Of a DNA stretch of 62,020 nt, positions 1-8,333 are shown piece after piece. Every line of letters begins with the position of its first letter. The stretch's first letter is position 1. The position numbers were made by a program, and so were the translations under genes. Origin of the DNA: Palleronia aestuarii (GTDB lineage: Bacteria > Pseudomonadota > Alphaproteobacteria > Rhodobacterales > Rhodobacteraceae); assembly GCF_003253995.1 (NCBI RefSeq), contig NZ_QKZL01000021.1, positions 1 through 62,020 of the forward strand, written 5' to 3'. The notes under the pieces are model-generated. The model was given only the letters and a program-made list of their open reading frames with translations, ran no database searches and had not been told where the DNA came from.

Positions 1-235
1 TCGCCACGAAGCCCGTTGTCTGGCGAAGCGGCAGGCCGAACAGCACCTTGATGGTCAGGCACGCTTGGATCGCCGCGTCCGAGAAGGTTTGCTGCCGCCC
101 CTGCTTGCCCGAAGGCGCCGCGTGCCAAGCCATGCCCGGGTCGAACCAGACCGTCAGAGACCCGCGCTCACGCAGCGACGCGTTGTAACTCGACCCGTTC
201 AGGGTGCGGCAACGGGTGGGCGCAGGCTTGGACAT
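1..235 (-). CDS. IS5 family transposase, N-terminal part (partial)
   Basis: The minus strand from ATG at 235 reads MSKPAPTRCRTLNG, followed by GSLTVWFDPGMAW, GKQGRQQTFSDAAIQACLTIK and VLFGLPLRQTTGFV. This is the conserved N-terminal domain of IS5-family transposases abundant in Rhodobacteraceae. The 78 visible codons show no stop or frameshift; the DDE catalytic core would lie outside the window to the left. The enzyme catalyses cut-and-paste movement of its element. Whether the copy is intact cannot be told here. Confidence in the family is high because several consecutive motifs match. Confidence 0.85.
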   Translation of the reverse strand, partial: MSKPAPTRCRTLNGSSYNASLRERGSLTVWFDPGMAWHAAPSGKQGRQQTFSDAAIQACLTIKVLFGLPLRQTTGFVA

Positions 236-298
236 GCCGGACAGCTATGTCGCTGGACTCACGATGTGAATCCCACGCAGGCTTTCTGCAACAAGGCC
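1..298 (-). mobile_element. IS5 family (IS903-like) insertion sequence, cut by the window edge
   Basis: The element carries the transposase start described at 1-235. Its probable outer end is at about 298: read on the minus strand, the sequence from 298 begins GGCCTTGTTGCAGAAAGCCT, which resembles the terminal inverted repeats of IS903-group elements (GGCTTTGTTG...). Only one end is in the window, so the second repeat and the target duplication cannot be checked. The end lies about 95 bp past the stop codon of the binding-protein gene at 394-1734, so the insertion sits just downstream of that gene and may separate it from former operon partners. Confidence 0.75.
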
Positions 299-393
299 CC
301 TTGTCGATCTTCGGCGCCATGGCTTGATCGGTCATCTGTCCCACCCGATGTCGAAGGGACGACGCGCCGTCGGCGCGCCATCTTTCCGGGTCG

Positions 394-1734
394 TCACGGG
401 AGATACCCTTCGTCTTCCAGGATCTCGGTGATGCCTTCCTGCGCATCGGCAAGGGCCTCGGCGGCGCTCGACTGGCCGATCTCGACCGACTGGACCGCCT
501 GGCCCATACGGTCGCTCACGAGTTGCCAGATCGGGGTCGGCGGATAGTAATCCGGCGGCGCCACTTCGAGGCTCGACTGATAGGCATCGAGGAACGATCC
601 GCCGCCATAGTCGAAATTGTACTTCTCGTTGAAGGTCTCGTTCTCCCAGATCGAGGTCCGCGGCGTCGCGAGATATGTGGAGTTCTGCGAGACCTCGATC
701 ATGGTCTTCTGGCTCAGCGCCCATTCGAGGAACATGTACGCCGCTTCGGGATTGTCCGAGCTCGCCGAGATGCAGAGACCATGCGCGGCGAAGGCCGGTT
801 TCGGCCCGGCCGGGCCGCCCGGTACGACCGCGAAACCGAGATTGCCGGCGACCCGCGATTGCTCGGGGTCGAGAATCCGGCCCGCAAGCGGCGCGCCCTC
901 GATCGCCATGACGACGTTGCCCTGTTGCATCGCGGTGACGACATCGTCGAAGACGAAGTTCACCGAACCGTCCGGCGTGTAATCCTGCTTCAGCGTCGTG
1001 AAGAGCTCGAGCGCCTTCTGGACCTCCGGCGTGTCGACCGTCGGGGTCATGTCATCGGGGAAATCCGCGAAATACTTCCCGCCCTCGCCCAGCATGAAGA
1101 CGTTGAAGATCCAGATATTGCCCGCCGTCGACGGCGGGCTGCCGCGCAGCGCGAGCGCGGGCACGTCCGGCGTGCCGACCTTCCCCGCCACCTCTAGCAG
1201 CTCGTCGAACGTCGAGGGCGGCTCCGTGATGCCGGCCTCTTCGAACTTGTCGATCTGATAATAGAGGATCACCGTCGCCGCGAAGAACGGCAGGCAATAT
1301 TGCGTGTCGTCATAGGACATCGCCTGAAGCGTCGAGGGGATGAAATCGTCGAGCGCAAGTTGTTCGGGATCGGCGAATTCGCTCTCGAAGTAATCCTCGA
1401 CCGGCACCACCCAGCCGTTCTCGGCGTAGAGGGGCAGGTTGCCGCTCTGGATGCCGACGATGTCGAAGGCCCCGCTTCCCGTTGCGGACTCGATCTGCGC
1501 CTTCTGGCGCGCCGCCCCCTCGGACAACGTCTCGATATTGACGGTGATGCCGGTCATCTCTTCGAAGTCCGGCAGCAGTTCGCGCAATCCCGGTATGAAC
1601 GAGATCTCGGCGTAGAGCATGTCGAGCTCTGTGCCCTCGAATTGCCGCATGTCGGCATCCTGGGCTGTCGCCCCAGCAACCGACCCGATCAAGAGCGCGG
1701 CCGAGGCCGCACCGAATTTCAATGGATTTCTCAT
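394..1734 (-). CDS. ABC transporter periplasmic solute-binding protein (sugar type, family 1)
   Basis: A protein of 446 residues with an N-terminal signal peptide (MRNPLKFGAASAALLIGSVA, cleavage probably near the AQ at about residue 25). The mature part has the layout of family 1 extracellular solute-binding proteins that feed CUT1 sugar importers: an N-terminal lobe with FEEMTGITVNIETLS, a segment like FDIVGIQSGNLPLYAENGW, and a C-terminal lobe with AAYMFLEWALS. It lies 40 bp downstream of a ROK regulator on the same strand. No permease or ATPase gene for it is in the window; they may lie beyond the IS element to the left or be lost. The ligand cannot be read from sequence, but a carbohydrate or polyol is the family expectation. 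Confidence 0.85.
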   Translation of the reverse strand: MRNPLKFGAASAALLIGSVAGATAQDADMRQFEGTELDMLYAEISFIPGLRELLPDFEEMTGITVNIETLSEGAARQKAQIESATGSGAFDIVGIQSGNLPLYAENGWVVPVEDYFESEFADPEQLALDDFIPSTLQAMSYDDTQYCLPFFAATVILYYQIDKFEEAGITEPPSTFDELLEVAGKVGTPDVPALALRGSPPSTAGNIWIFNVFMLGEGGKYFADFPDDMTPTVDTPEVQKALELFTTLKQDYTPDGSVNFVFDDVVTAMQQGNVVMAIEGAPLAGRILDPEQSRVAGNLGFAVVPGGPAGPKPAFAAHGLCISASSDNPEAAYMFLEWALSQKTMIEVSQNSTYLATPRTSIWENETFNEKYNFDYGGGSFLDAYQSSLEVAPPDYYPPTPIWQLVSDRMGQAVQSVEIGQSSAAEALADAQEGITEILEDEGYLP

Positions 1735-1774
1735 CGTTTCCTCCTCCCATGTCCGAAACGTCGGCTCACCCGCA

Positions 1775-3004
1775 TCAGGTGGCCGTGGATCTGTCTCCCT
1801 CCGCGGCTGACCATGCGTCGGCCGACGACGCCCCGAGCCGCTTCACATGCGCGTCGGGGGCGTCGAGAAATGCCTTGAGTTCGCGATTGGCTGCACCGTA
1901 GCAGATCGCCGCGGTGCCGAGTTCAGACAGGTACAATCGATCACGCAGTGCCCGCCCACCCTCTCGGTCGGGAAGGCCGTCGAGATGCCGCCTGACCCCC
2001 TGGAGATACCAGTCGGCCATTCGCGGATGGGAACTGCCAAGGACGATGCGACCCGGCCGAAGAAGGCTGTCCGCATCGACGATTCCGTGCGCGAGATGGT
2101 CACCGGCCTCGATCAGGGCAGCCTGCGCGGCTTCGTCTCCGGCATCCGCATTGCGCGCGACGCGGGCGAAAGCGGCCCCGTCGTCGCCATCCAGACGTCC
2201 GAGCGCCTGCAGCACGGCCCGCCCGGATGAGTATTGCAGCAGGCATCCCCTGCGCCCGCATTCGCATGCGCGTCCTGCGCGATCGATCGAGAGATGGCCG
2301 AGTTCGCCCACCCCGCCATGATCGGTGATCCAGCCCTCTCCACCGGAGATCAGGCCGAGCCCGATCCCGGCATAGTCGATCACGACGAAGGCCACGGAGG
2401 TCGCAGGCCGTTGCTGGCGCCGGGCAATCCGCTCTTCGCCGTAGGCCGCGGCGACGGCACCGGTCTGGATCGTGACCGGGATGCCGTGAACCCGTTCGAG
2501 ATATCCCGCGATGTCGAAGCCCCGCAGGGCCGGGAAATGGATCGACTGGATCACGCCCTCGTCCCCGACGACCGGACCGACCGATCCCACGCCGAGCGCG
2601 GTCACGGGCGAGACGGCGGCACCCATCAACTCGACCAGAAGGGCATCGATCGCTGACAGCACGTCACCGCGCGACGCGCCGATGCTGAGCTCGCGCGTGT
2701 CGAAGGCGGTCATTTCCCCACGGAGGTCGACGAGGCAGGCCGATATCTTCTCTCGCCGAATGTCCAGGCCGGCGAATTGCAATGCCGACGCCCTGATCCT
2801 GAGTGGGGTCGGCCGCGGCCCCCCACGTCTCGACGCCGATGCCGACCCTGTCTCGTAGAGAAAGCCGCAACCAAGAAGGGGACGAACGATATTCGTGACC
2901 GTCGCGCGCGTGAGGCCGGTGCGCCGCGCGAGTTCATGCCGCGAGAGGCTGTCGGCAGTGTCGAGCGCCGAAACGATCTGACCGGTCGTCGTCTTCAGGA
3001 CCAA
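1775..3004 (-). CDS. ROK family transcriptional regulator
   Basis: 409 residues. Residues about 5-50 form a winged helix-turn-helix (SRHELARRTGLTRATVTNIV), followed by a ROK sugar-kinase-like domain with the zinc motif CECGRRGC at 247-254 and GELGH at about 233. The N-terminal HTH identifies a NagC/XylR/Mlc-type regulator rather than a kinase. The start is a TTG at 3004, preceded closely by GGGAGGAA; an upstream ATG is followed at once by a stop, so no longer form exists. It precedes the binding-protein gene and probably controls it in response to a sugar or sugar phosphate. A palindromic operator candidate lies at 3017-3041. Confidence 0.85.
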   Translation of the reverse strand: MVLKTTTGQIVSALDTADSLSRHELARRTGLTRATVTNIVRPLLGCGFLYETGSASASRRGGPRPTPLRIRASALQFAGLDIRREKISACLVDLRGEMTAFDTRELSIGASRGDVLSAIDALLVELMGAAVSPVTALGVGSVGPVVGDEGVIQSIHFPALRGFDIAGYLERVHGIPVTIQTGAVAAAYGEERIARRQQRPATSVAFVVIDYAGIGLGLISGGEGWITDHGGVGELGHLSIDRAGRACECGRRGCLLQYSSGRAVLQALGRLDGDDGAAFARVARNADAGDEAAQAALIEAGDHLAHGIVDADSLLRPGRIVLGSSHPRMADWYLQGVRRHLDGLPDREGGRALRDRLYLSELGTAAICYGAANRELKAFLDAPDAHVKRLGASSADAWSAAEGDRSTAT

Positions 3005-3016
3005 TTCCTCCCAGTT

Positions 3017-3041
3017 GGTTAATTCATGAAACTTACTAACC
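3017..3041. promoter_or_regulatory. Imperfect palindrome upstream of the ROK gene, operator candidate
   Basis: A 25-bp AT-rich inverted repeat with arms GGTTA/TAACC and partly matching interior (TTAATTCATG versus ACTTACTAA) sits about 12 bp from the ROK start codon in an otherwise GC-rich region. ROK regulators commonly bind AT-rich palindromes and repress their own operon, so autoregulation of the ROK/binding-protein pair is the natural reading. This is inference from position and symmetry only. Confidence 0.4.
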
Positions 3042-3510
3042 GAGTTATGTCAAGGGTGATGCGATGCGCGCCTTACGCCGGTCGCGCCGTTCCACGTCGG
3101 TGATCTGCCCCTCATGTGCAGCACGCCCGAAGCCTTGGCACAGTCAGGCAGACCGGAATGACGGGGCTACGAGAAGCGCATGCGCCTTTGGTTCAGGACC
3201 TATCGATCTGATCAAGGCTGCCCGCTGGCGTTCTCCATGTCGGCGGGCTGGCCAATCGGACCGTTCCAACTTTGACGACCAATCGGTCTGGAGTCCGGTC
3301 GAACGGGTATCGTCCACCCCCGGGCCTACCGGGCGCCTCCGCGGTCCTGGGATGCCTGCCGTTTCGCGAATGGCGCCCCGACGCGAACGCCCATGCCAGA
3401 CAAGCGGGCGATTGCAGAGCCATCGTCCTTTTCGCTGGAGGCCGGACTTGTCTCGCCCCGGACATCGTGCAGATGGGGAACAAACCCATCCGAACCCACT
3501 GGAGGCACGA
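3042..3510. other. Intergenic region with no recognised gene
   Basis: About 470 bp between the divergent ROK gene and the sulfate binding-protein gene. Open frames run through it on both strands, but none starts with a ribosome binding site or resembles a family I recognise. It must contain the promoter of the sulfate operon. GGAGG ending five bases before the ATG at 3511 is the ribosome binding site of that operon. No SAM-type riboswitch could be recognised by eye. Confidence 0.5.
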
Positions 3511-4497
3511 ATGTACCGCCACCTCGCCCTGGCCGCCACGATGGCGACCGGCCTCGCCGCAGGACACGCCCAGGCGCAGCAGACGGAGATCCTGAACGTC
3601 TCCTACGACATCGCGCGGGAACTCTACGCCGCGATCAACCCCGCCTTCCTTGAGCAATGGGACGGCGAGGGAGAGCTCACGATCAACCAGAGCCATGCCG
3701 GCTCCTCCACGCAGGCGCGTGCGATCCTGCAAGGGCTGCAGGCCGATCTCGTCACCTTCAACCAGGTGACGGACGTGAACATCCTCGCCGAGAACGGCTT
3801 CGTCGCGGAGGATTGGCAGGATCGGTTCCCCAACAACGCCTCCCCCTACTATTCCCTGCCCGCCTTCATGGTGCGGGAGGGCAATCCGCAAGGCGTCGAG
3901 GGCTGGGCCGATCTGGCGCGCGACGGCGTGTCGGTGATCTTCCCGAACCCCAAGACCTCCGGCAACGGTCGCTACACCTATCTCGCCGCCCTGGCCTGGG
4001 CCGAGGAGGAGTTCGACGGCAACGAGGAGGAGGTGCAGTCCTACATGCGGGACTTCATCGGCAACGTGGAGGTCTTCGACACCGGCGGACGGGGTGCGAC
4101 CACCACCTTCGTCGAGCGTGGCATCGGCGACGTGCTCATCACCTTCGAAGCCGAGACGCTCAACATCTCGGAGGAGACGCCGGGCTACGAGGTCGTGGTG
4201 CCCGCGCAATCGCTCCTGGCCGAATTCCCCGTGGCCATCGTCGACCGGGTCGCCGAGAACCGCGGCACGGAAGAGATCGCCCGCGCCTATCTCGATTTCC
4301 TCTACACGACCGAGGGGCAGGAGATCGTCGCGTCCTTCAACAACCGCGTGAACGACGAGAGCGTCATGGAGGCGAATGCCGACCGCTTCCCCGAGGTGGA
4401 GCTCTTCACCGTGGAGGAGGAGTTCGGCTCCTGGGCGGAGGCGCAGGAAGCGCATTTCGCGTCGGGTGGCAGCTACGACCAGTTGCTTCGTAACTAG
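3511..4497 (+). CDS. sbp: Sulfate ABC transporter periplasmic binding protein
   Basis: 328 residues. It starts with a signal peptide (MYRHLALAATMATGLAAG, cleaved near AQA-QQ). The mature protein shows Sbp/CysP hallmarks: LNVSYDIARELY near the N-terminus, NQSHAGSSTQARAI (serine-rich sulfate-binding loop), FPNPKTSGNGRYTYLAA, and FDTGGRGATTTFVERG. It binds periplasmic sulfate or thiosulfate and passes it to CysTW. The ATG at 3511 is chosen because it follows GGAGG and begins the signal peptide; the frame stays open upstream without meaning. It is the first gene of the sbp-cysT-cysW-cysA operon, followed by an intercistronic hairpin. Confidence 0.93.
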   Translation: MYRHLALAATMATGLAAGHAQAQQTEILNVSYDIARELYAAINPAFLEQWDGEGELTINQSHAGSSTQARAILQGLQADLVTFNQVTDVNILAENGFVAEDWQDRFPNNASPYYSLPAFMVREGNPQGVEGWADLARDGVSVIFPNPKTSGNGRYTYLAALAWAEEEFDGNEEEVQSYMRDFIGNVEVFDTGGRGATTTFVERGIGDVLITFEAETLNISEETPGYEVVVPAQSLLAEFPVAIVDRVAENRGTEEIARAYLDFLYTTEGQEIVASFNNRVNDESVMEANADRFPEVELFTVEEEFGSWAEAQEAHFASGGSYDQLLRN

Positions 4498-4516
4498 AAA
4501 ACTCCTTATGAGCGGC

Positions 4517-4543
4517 CCGCGCGCGTCGGTTTTGCGCGCGCGG
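4517..4543 (+). other. Intercistronic stem-loop between sbp and cysT
   Basis: CCGCGCGCG at 4517-4525 pairs with CGCGCGCGG at 4535-4543 around a nine-base loop. There is no following T-run, so it is unlikely to be a full terminator. Such hairpins behind the binding-protein gene are common in ABC transporter operons, where they protect the upstream message and lower expression of the membrane subunits. The role here is inferred. Confidence 0.55.
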
Positions 4544-4562
4544 ATGCCCAGAGGCCCAATCC

Positions 4563-5426
4563 ATGCCCGCGTTACAGACCACGATCGGGGCGCTCTCGCG
4601 CCGACGGCGCTCGCCGCTGCCGGGCCTCGGGCTGTCGCTCGGGATCACGGTGACCTTCGTCACGCTGATCGTGCTCGTTCCGCTCGCCGGACTCTTCTGG
4701 CAGCTCGCGCAACTCGGACCGTCCGATTACCTCTTCATCGTGAGCGATCCCAGGACGCTCGCGGCCCTGCGCATCACGATCACAGCGGCGGCGGCGGCGA
4801 CCCTCGTCAACGGGACCTTCGGGCTGATCCTCGCCTGGGTGATCGTGCGCTACCGCTTCCGCGGGCGGGCCGCCCTCGACGCGCTCGTGGACCTGCCCTT
4901 CGCGCTGCCCACCTCCGTCGCGGGGATCGCGCTCGTCGCGCTCTATTCGGAGAACGGCTGGATCGGCTCGCTCCTCGAACCCCTCGGGCTCCAGGTCGCC
5001 TATGCCTGGACGGGAATCGTCATCGCCATGACCTTCACCTCTATCCCCTTCGCCGTGCGTGCCATCCAGCCGCTGATCGAGGAGCTCGATCCGGACGAGG
5101 AGGCGGCGGCGCGGACGCTCGGCGCGTCGCCCGCGCAGACTTTCCTGCGCGTGACGATGCCGCAGCTCCTCCCCGGCATCCTCACGGGCACGGGGCTCAG
5201 CTTCGTGCGTTCGCTGGGCGAGTTCGGCGCGGTGATCTTCATCGCCGGCAACCGCCCCTTCGAGACCGAGGTCGCCTCCCTTCTTGTGCGGATCCGGCTG
5301 GACGAGTTCGACTATCCCGCCGCCTCCGCGATCGCGGGCACGCTTCTGGGCCTGTCGCTGATCCTGCTCGTGGCGATCAACGTGGCGCAGACGCGGATCT
5401 ACCGCCGTCTCGACGGGGGCGCATGA
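4563..5426 (+). CDS. cysT: Sulfate ABC transporter permease CysT
   Basis: 287 residues with about six membrane segments (for example LGITVTFVTLIVLVPLAGLF near residue 25). The coupling loop EEAAARTLGASPAQTFLRVT is the EAA motif that contacts the ATPase. Further CysT signatures are DLPFALPTSVAGIAL and FVRSLGEFGAVIFIAGN. It forms the inner-membrane channel together with CysW. Its stop codon overlaps the start of cysW (ATGA at 5423-5426), showing translational coupling. Confidence 0.92.
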   Translation: MPALQTTIGALSRRRRSPLPGLGLSLGITVTFVTLIVLVPLAGLFWQLAQLGPSDYLFIVSDPRTLAALRITITAAAAATLVNGTFGLILAWVIVRYRFRGRAALDALVDLPFALPTSVAGIALVALYSENGWIGSLLEPLGLQVAYAWTGIVIAMTFTSIPFAVRAIQPLIEELDPDEEAAARTLGASPAQTFLRVTMPQLLPGILTGTGLSFVRSLGEFGAVIFIAGNRPFETEVASLLVRIRLDEFDYPAASAIAGTLLGLSLILLVAINVAQTRIYRRLDGGA

Positions 5427-6229
5427 TGGCCCGCGCCGTTCTCATCGCCCTGGCCCTAGCCTTCTCCGTCCTCTTCATCGTGCTGCCGGTGGCCGCGATC
5501 TTCACCCGCGCCTTCGCGGACGGACCCGGCGCCTGGATCGCCGCGGTGACCGAGCCCGAGACGCTGGCCGCGATCCGGCTCACGGTGCTGACCGCGCTCA
5601 TCGTGGTGCCGGTCAACATCGTGTTCGGCCTCGCCGCCGCCTGGGCCATCGCGCGGTTCCGGTTTCCCGGCCGCCGCGCGCTTCTCGTCCTCATCGAGGT
5701 GCCCTTCGCGATCTCGCCGATCATCGCGGGGCTGTGCTTCCTACTCGTCTACGGCGCCTATGGCCCCGTGGGGGGCGCGTTGCAGCCGCTGGGTATCCAG
5801 CTCATGTTCAACCTGACGGGTATCGTGCTCGTCTCGCTCTTCGTCACCTGCCCCTTCGTGATGCGCGAGGTGCTGCCGGCGCTTTCGGTTTCGGGCGAGG
5901 ACGAGGAGCATGCGGCGCTCACGCTCGGCGCGTCGGGCTGGCAGGTCTTCCGGCTGGTGACGCTTCCGAACATCACCTGGCCGCTCGTCTACGGCGCGAT
6001 CCTCGCCACCGCGCGGGCGATCGGGGAATTCGGCGCGGTCAGCGTCGTGTCGGGCGCGATCCGGGGGCAGACGATGACGCTGCCGCTGCAGATCGAGCTT
6101 CTCTACAACGATTACAACACGACGGCCGCCTTCGCCGCCGCGACGGTGCTGGCGCTCCTCGCGCTGGTCACGCTGGTGCTGCGCGGGATCGTCGATGCCA
6201 TCCAGCCCGCCCGGGGAGCCACGCCATGA
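5423..6229 (+). CDS. cysW: Sulfate ABC transporter permease CysW
   Basis: 268 residues, six predicted membrane segments. The EAA loop reads EEHAALTLGASGWQVFRLVT, and the C-terminal half contains ARAIGEFGAVSVVSGAIRGQT, a CysW signature, plus YNTTAAFAAATVLALLAL. It pairs with CysT as the second transmembrane subunit. The start is the ATG at 5423 that overlaps the cysT stop; a second ATG follows immediately at 5426. Its own stop overlaps the cysA start, again as ATGA. Confidence 0.92.
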   Translation: MMARAVLIALALAFSVLFIVLPVAAIFTRAFADGPGAWIAAVTEPETLAAIRLTVLTALIVVPVNIVFGLAAAWAIARFRFPGRRALLVLIEVPFAISPIIAGLCFLLVYGAYGPVGGALQPLGIQLMFNLTGIVLVSLFVTCPFVMREVLPALSVSGEDEEHAALTLGASGWQVFRLVTLPNITWPLVYGAILATARAIGEFGAVSVVSGAIRGQTMTLPLQIELLYNDYNTTAAFAAATVLALLALVTLVLRGIVDAIQPARGATP

Positions 6230-6957
6230 GCCTCGAGATCGCGAATGTCTCGAAATCCTTCGACGGCGCGGAGGCGGTGCTCGACGACGTGTCGCTCGCC
6301 ATGCACGAAGGGGAATTCCTCGCACTCCTCGGCCCCTCGGGCTCGGGCAAGACGACGCTCCTGAACGTCGTCGCGGGGCTCACGCGGCCCGATCGCGGGC
6401 GGCTCGTCCTCGACGGCGAGGACATCACCGACCGGCACGCGGGGGCGCGGCGGTTCGGGATGGTGTTCCAGTCCTACGCGCTCTTCCGGCACATGAGCGT
6501 GGCGCAGAACGTCGATTTCGGGCTGCGCGTCCTGCCCCGGGCGGAGCGACCGCCCAAGGCCGAGCGCGACGCGCGGGTGCGCGAACTTCTCGACCTGATC
6601 GAGATGGGCGATCTCGGCGCGCGCTATCCCGCGCAGCTTTCGGGCGGACAGCGCCAGCGGGTGGCGATGGCGCGCGCACTCGCGATCTCCCCGAAGCTCC
6701 TCCTCCTCGACGAGCCCTTCTCCGCGCTCGACGCGCAGGTGCGCCAGTCCCTGCGCGGCTCCGTGCGGGAGTTGCAGCGCAAGGTGGGGGTCGCCGCGAT
6801 CCTCGTCACCCACGACCAGACGGAGGCCTTCGCCATCGCCGATCGCGTGGCGGTGATGAATACGGGCCGGATCGAACAGATCGGTACGGAACGCGAGCTT
6901 CGCGACGCGCCGGCGAGCCCGTTCGTCCGCGACTTTCTCAAGGCCGGGGCGGGCTGA
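6226..6957 (+). CDS. cysA: Sulfate ABC transporter ATP-binding protein CysA (short form)
   Basis: 243 residues. Walker A GPSGSGKT at 36-43, Q-loop VFQSYALFRHMSV, signature LSGGQRQRVAMARAL, Walker B LLLLDEPFSALD and switch His in VTHDQTEA are all present, so the nucleotide-binding domain is intact. CysA proteins are usually about 330-360 residues with a C-terminal regulatory (TOBE-like) domain; this one ends right after the NBD at DFLKAGAG. The stop is clean, so this looks like a short form rather than a broken gene. It is the last gene of the operon and ends 9 bp from the convergent phospho-lyase gene. Confidence 0.92.
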   Translation: MSLEIANVSKSFDGAEAVLDDVSLAMHEGEFLALLGPSGSGKTTLLNVVAGLTRPDRGRLVLDGEDITDRHAGARRFGMVFQSYALFRHMSVAQNVDFGLRVLPRAERPPKAERDARVRELLDLIEMGDLGARYPAQLSGGQRQRVAMARALAISPKLLLLDEPFSALDAQVRQSLRGSVRELQRKVGVAAILVTHDQTEAFAIADRVAVMNTGRIEQIGTERELRDAPASPFVRDFLKAGAG

Positions 6958-6966
6958 CCGCCGAAC

Positions 6967-8310
6967 TCAGGCCGCCTTTCCGAGCGATCCTGCGACCTCT
7001 TCCGTTGCGGAAAGGAAGAAGGCCGCATCTGACGCGGTGAAGCACAGCGGCGGACGGATCTTCAGTACGTTGCCGTAGGGCCCCGTCGCGCCTACCATGA
7101 CGCCGCGGCTCCGAAGCCCGTTGATGAGCGCGCTCGCCGCCGCCGCATCGGGCTCCCGCGTGCCGGGCACGCTGATCTCCACGCCGATGAAGAGCCCCGC
7201 ACCGCGCACGTCGCCGATGATGGAGCCCTCGCCCTGAAGCCCGCGGAGCCCCGCCCGGAGATGCTCGCCCATTGCCCGCGCATTCTCCATCAGCCCCTCC
7301 CCATGAATGGTCTCGAGCACCGCGAGCCCCGCCGCGGCCGCCAGGGGATTACCGCCGAACGTGTTGAAGTAGCCCGATCCCTGCGCGGAGAAACGGTCGA
7401 CGATGTCGGGCCGGGCGACGATGCCCGACATCGGGAACCCGTTGCCCATGGGTTTGCCCATCGTGACCATGTCTGGCCGGACGGCGTGCATCTTGTAGCC
7501 CCACATTCCCGTTCCCGTGCGACCGAAGCCCGGCTGCACCTCGTCGGCGATGAAAAGCCCGCCCGCGTCCTGCACCGCCGCGACGGCGGCCGCAATGAGA
7601 CCGGGCGGTGCGCAATAGACGCCGTCGCTCGAGAAGATCGTGTCGACGACGAGGCAGGAGATCCCGTGTCCCGCCGCCTCCAGATCCGCGATGGCGGCGC
7701 GGACGGCGCCCGCGAACGTGGCACCGGGATCGGCGTCGCCGCTCCGGAACGCCTCGGGCGGGGGGACGGTGCGGATATGGTCGGGCACGGAGCGGTCGGG
7801 GCGCGATCCGGGAGAGATGGCCGTCGTGGAAGCCGAATTGCCATGATAGGCGAACTCGGTGACGATCACGCCGCGTCTGCCCGTCATCGCCTCCGCCATC
7901 CTGAGCGCGAGGTCGTTGCTCTCCGATCCGGTGCAGGTCAGCACGACGTTCGACAGATCGCCCGGAAACTCGCTCAGAAGCCGCTCCGCGTAATCGTGGA
8001 CGATGTCGACGAGGTAGCGGGTGTTGGTGTTGAGCACCCCGGCCTGCCTGGCGATGGCCTCCGCAACGGCGGGATGCGAATGACCGATGCAGGGGACGTT
8101 GTTGTAGAGGTCGAGATAGGGGCGATCCTCCGCGTCGTACATCCACGCGCCCTCCGCACGCGCCATGCGGATCGGCCGGTCGTAGAAGAGGACGGAGGCC
8201 GCGCCGAAACTGGCCTTCCTCCGCGCGAGCGCCCGGACGAGGCCGGGGTCGTCGGTGACCTCGCCCTCCCTGTAGCGGTTGAGCTCCATGACTTCGCTGA
8301 TTTCGGGCAT
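6967..8310 (-). CDS. Class III PLP enzyme of the ethanolamine-phosphate / phosphohydroxylysine phospho-lyase type
   Basis: 447 residues with the class III aminotransferase fold. The PLP lysine is K286 in VTMGKPMGNGFPMS and the ring-nitrogen Asp is D256 in ADEVQPGFGRTG. Motifs GHSHPAVAEAIARQAGVLNT, RYLVDIVHDYAERL and GSESNDLALR match the ETNPPL/PHYKPL (AGXT2L) clade, whose members split phosphorylated amino alcohols into an aldehyde, ammonia and phosphate instead of transaminating. It sits 23 bp behind an APH-type kinase that could make such a phosphorylated substrate, at the end of a CUT1 importer operon. An ordinary omega-aminotransferase role is the main alternative. The exact substrate is unknown. 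Confidence 0.8.
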   Translation of the reverse strand: MPEISEVMELNRYREGEVTDDPGLVRALARRKASFGAASVLFYDRPIRMARAEGAWMYDAEDRPYLDLYNNVPCIGHSHPAVAEAIARQAGVLNTNTRYLVDIVHDYAERLLSEFPGDLSNVVLTCTGSESNDLALRMAEAMTGRRGVIVTEFAYHGNSASTTAISPGSRPDRSVPDHIRTVPPPEAFRSGDADPGATFAGAVRAAIADLEAAGHGISCLVVDTIFSSDGVYCAPPGLIAAAVAAVQDAGGLFIADEVQPGFGRTGTGMWGYKMHAVRPDMVTMGKPMGNGFPMSGIVARPDIVDRFSAQGSGYFNTFGGNPLAAAAGLAVLETIHGEGLMENARAMGEHLRAGLRGLQGEGSIIGDVRGAGLFIGVEISVPGTREPDAAAASALINGLRSRGVMVGATGPYGNVLKIRPPLCFTASDAAFFLSATEEVAGSLGKAA

Positions 8311-8333
8311 CTGGGGCGTCCTTCCGGGAGCGG

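Noticed and set aside
3042-3510. SAM-type riboswitch before the sulfate operon
   Set aside because: No conserved pseudoknot core could be recognised by eye. A covariance-model search (Infernal with SAM-II, SAM/SAH models) would settle it.
6226-6957. cysA as a truncated pseudogene
   Set aside because: All ATPase motifs are intact, the stop is clean, and only 9 bp separate it from the convergent gene; no remains of a C-terminal domain follow in any frame.
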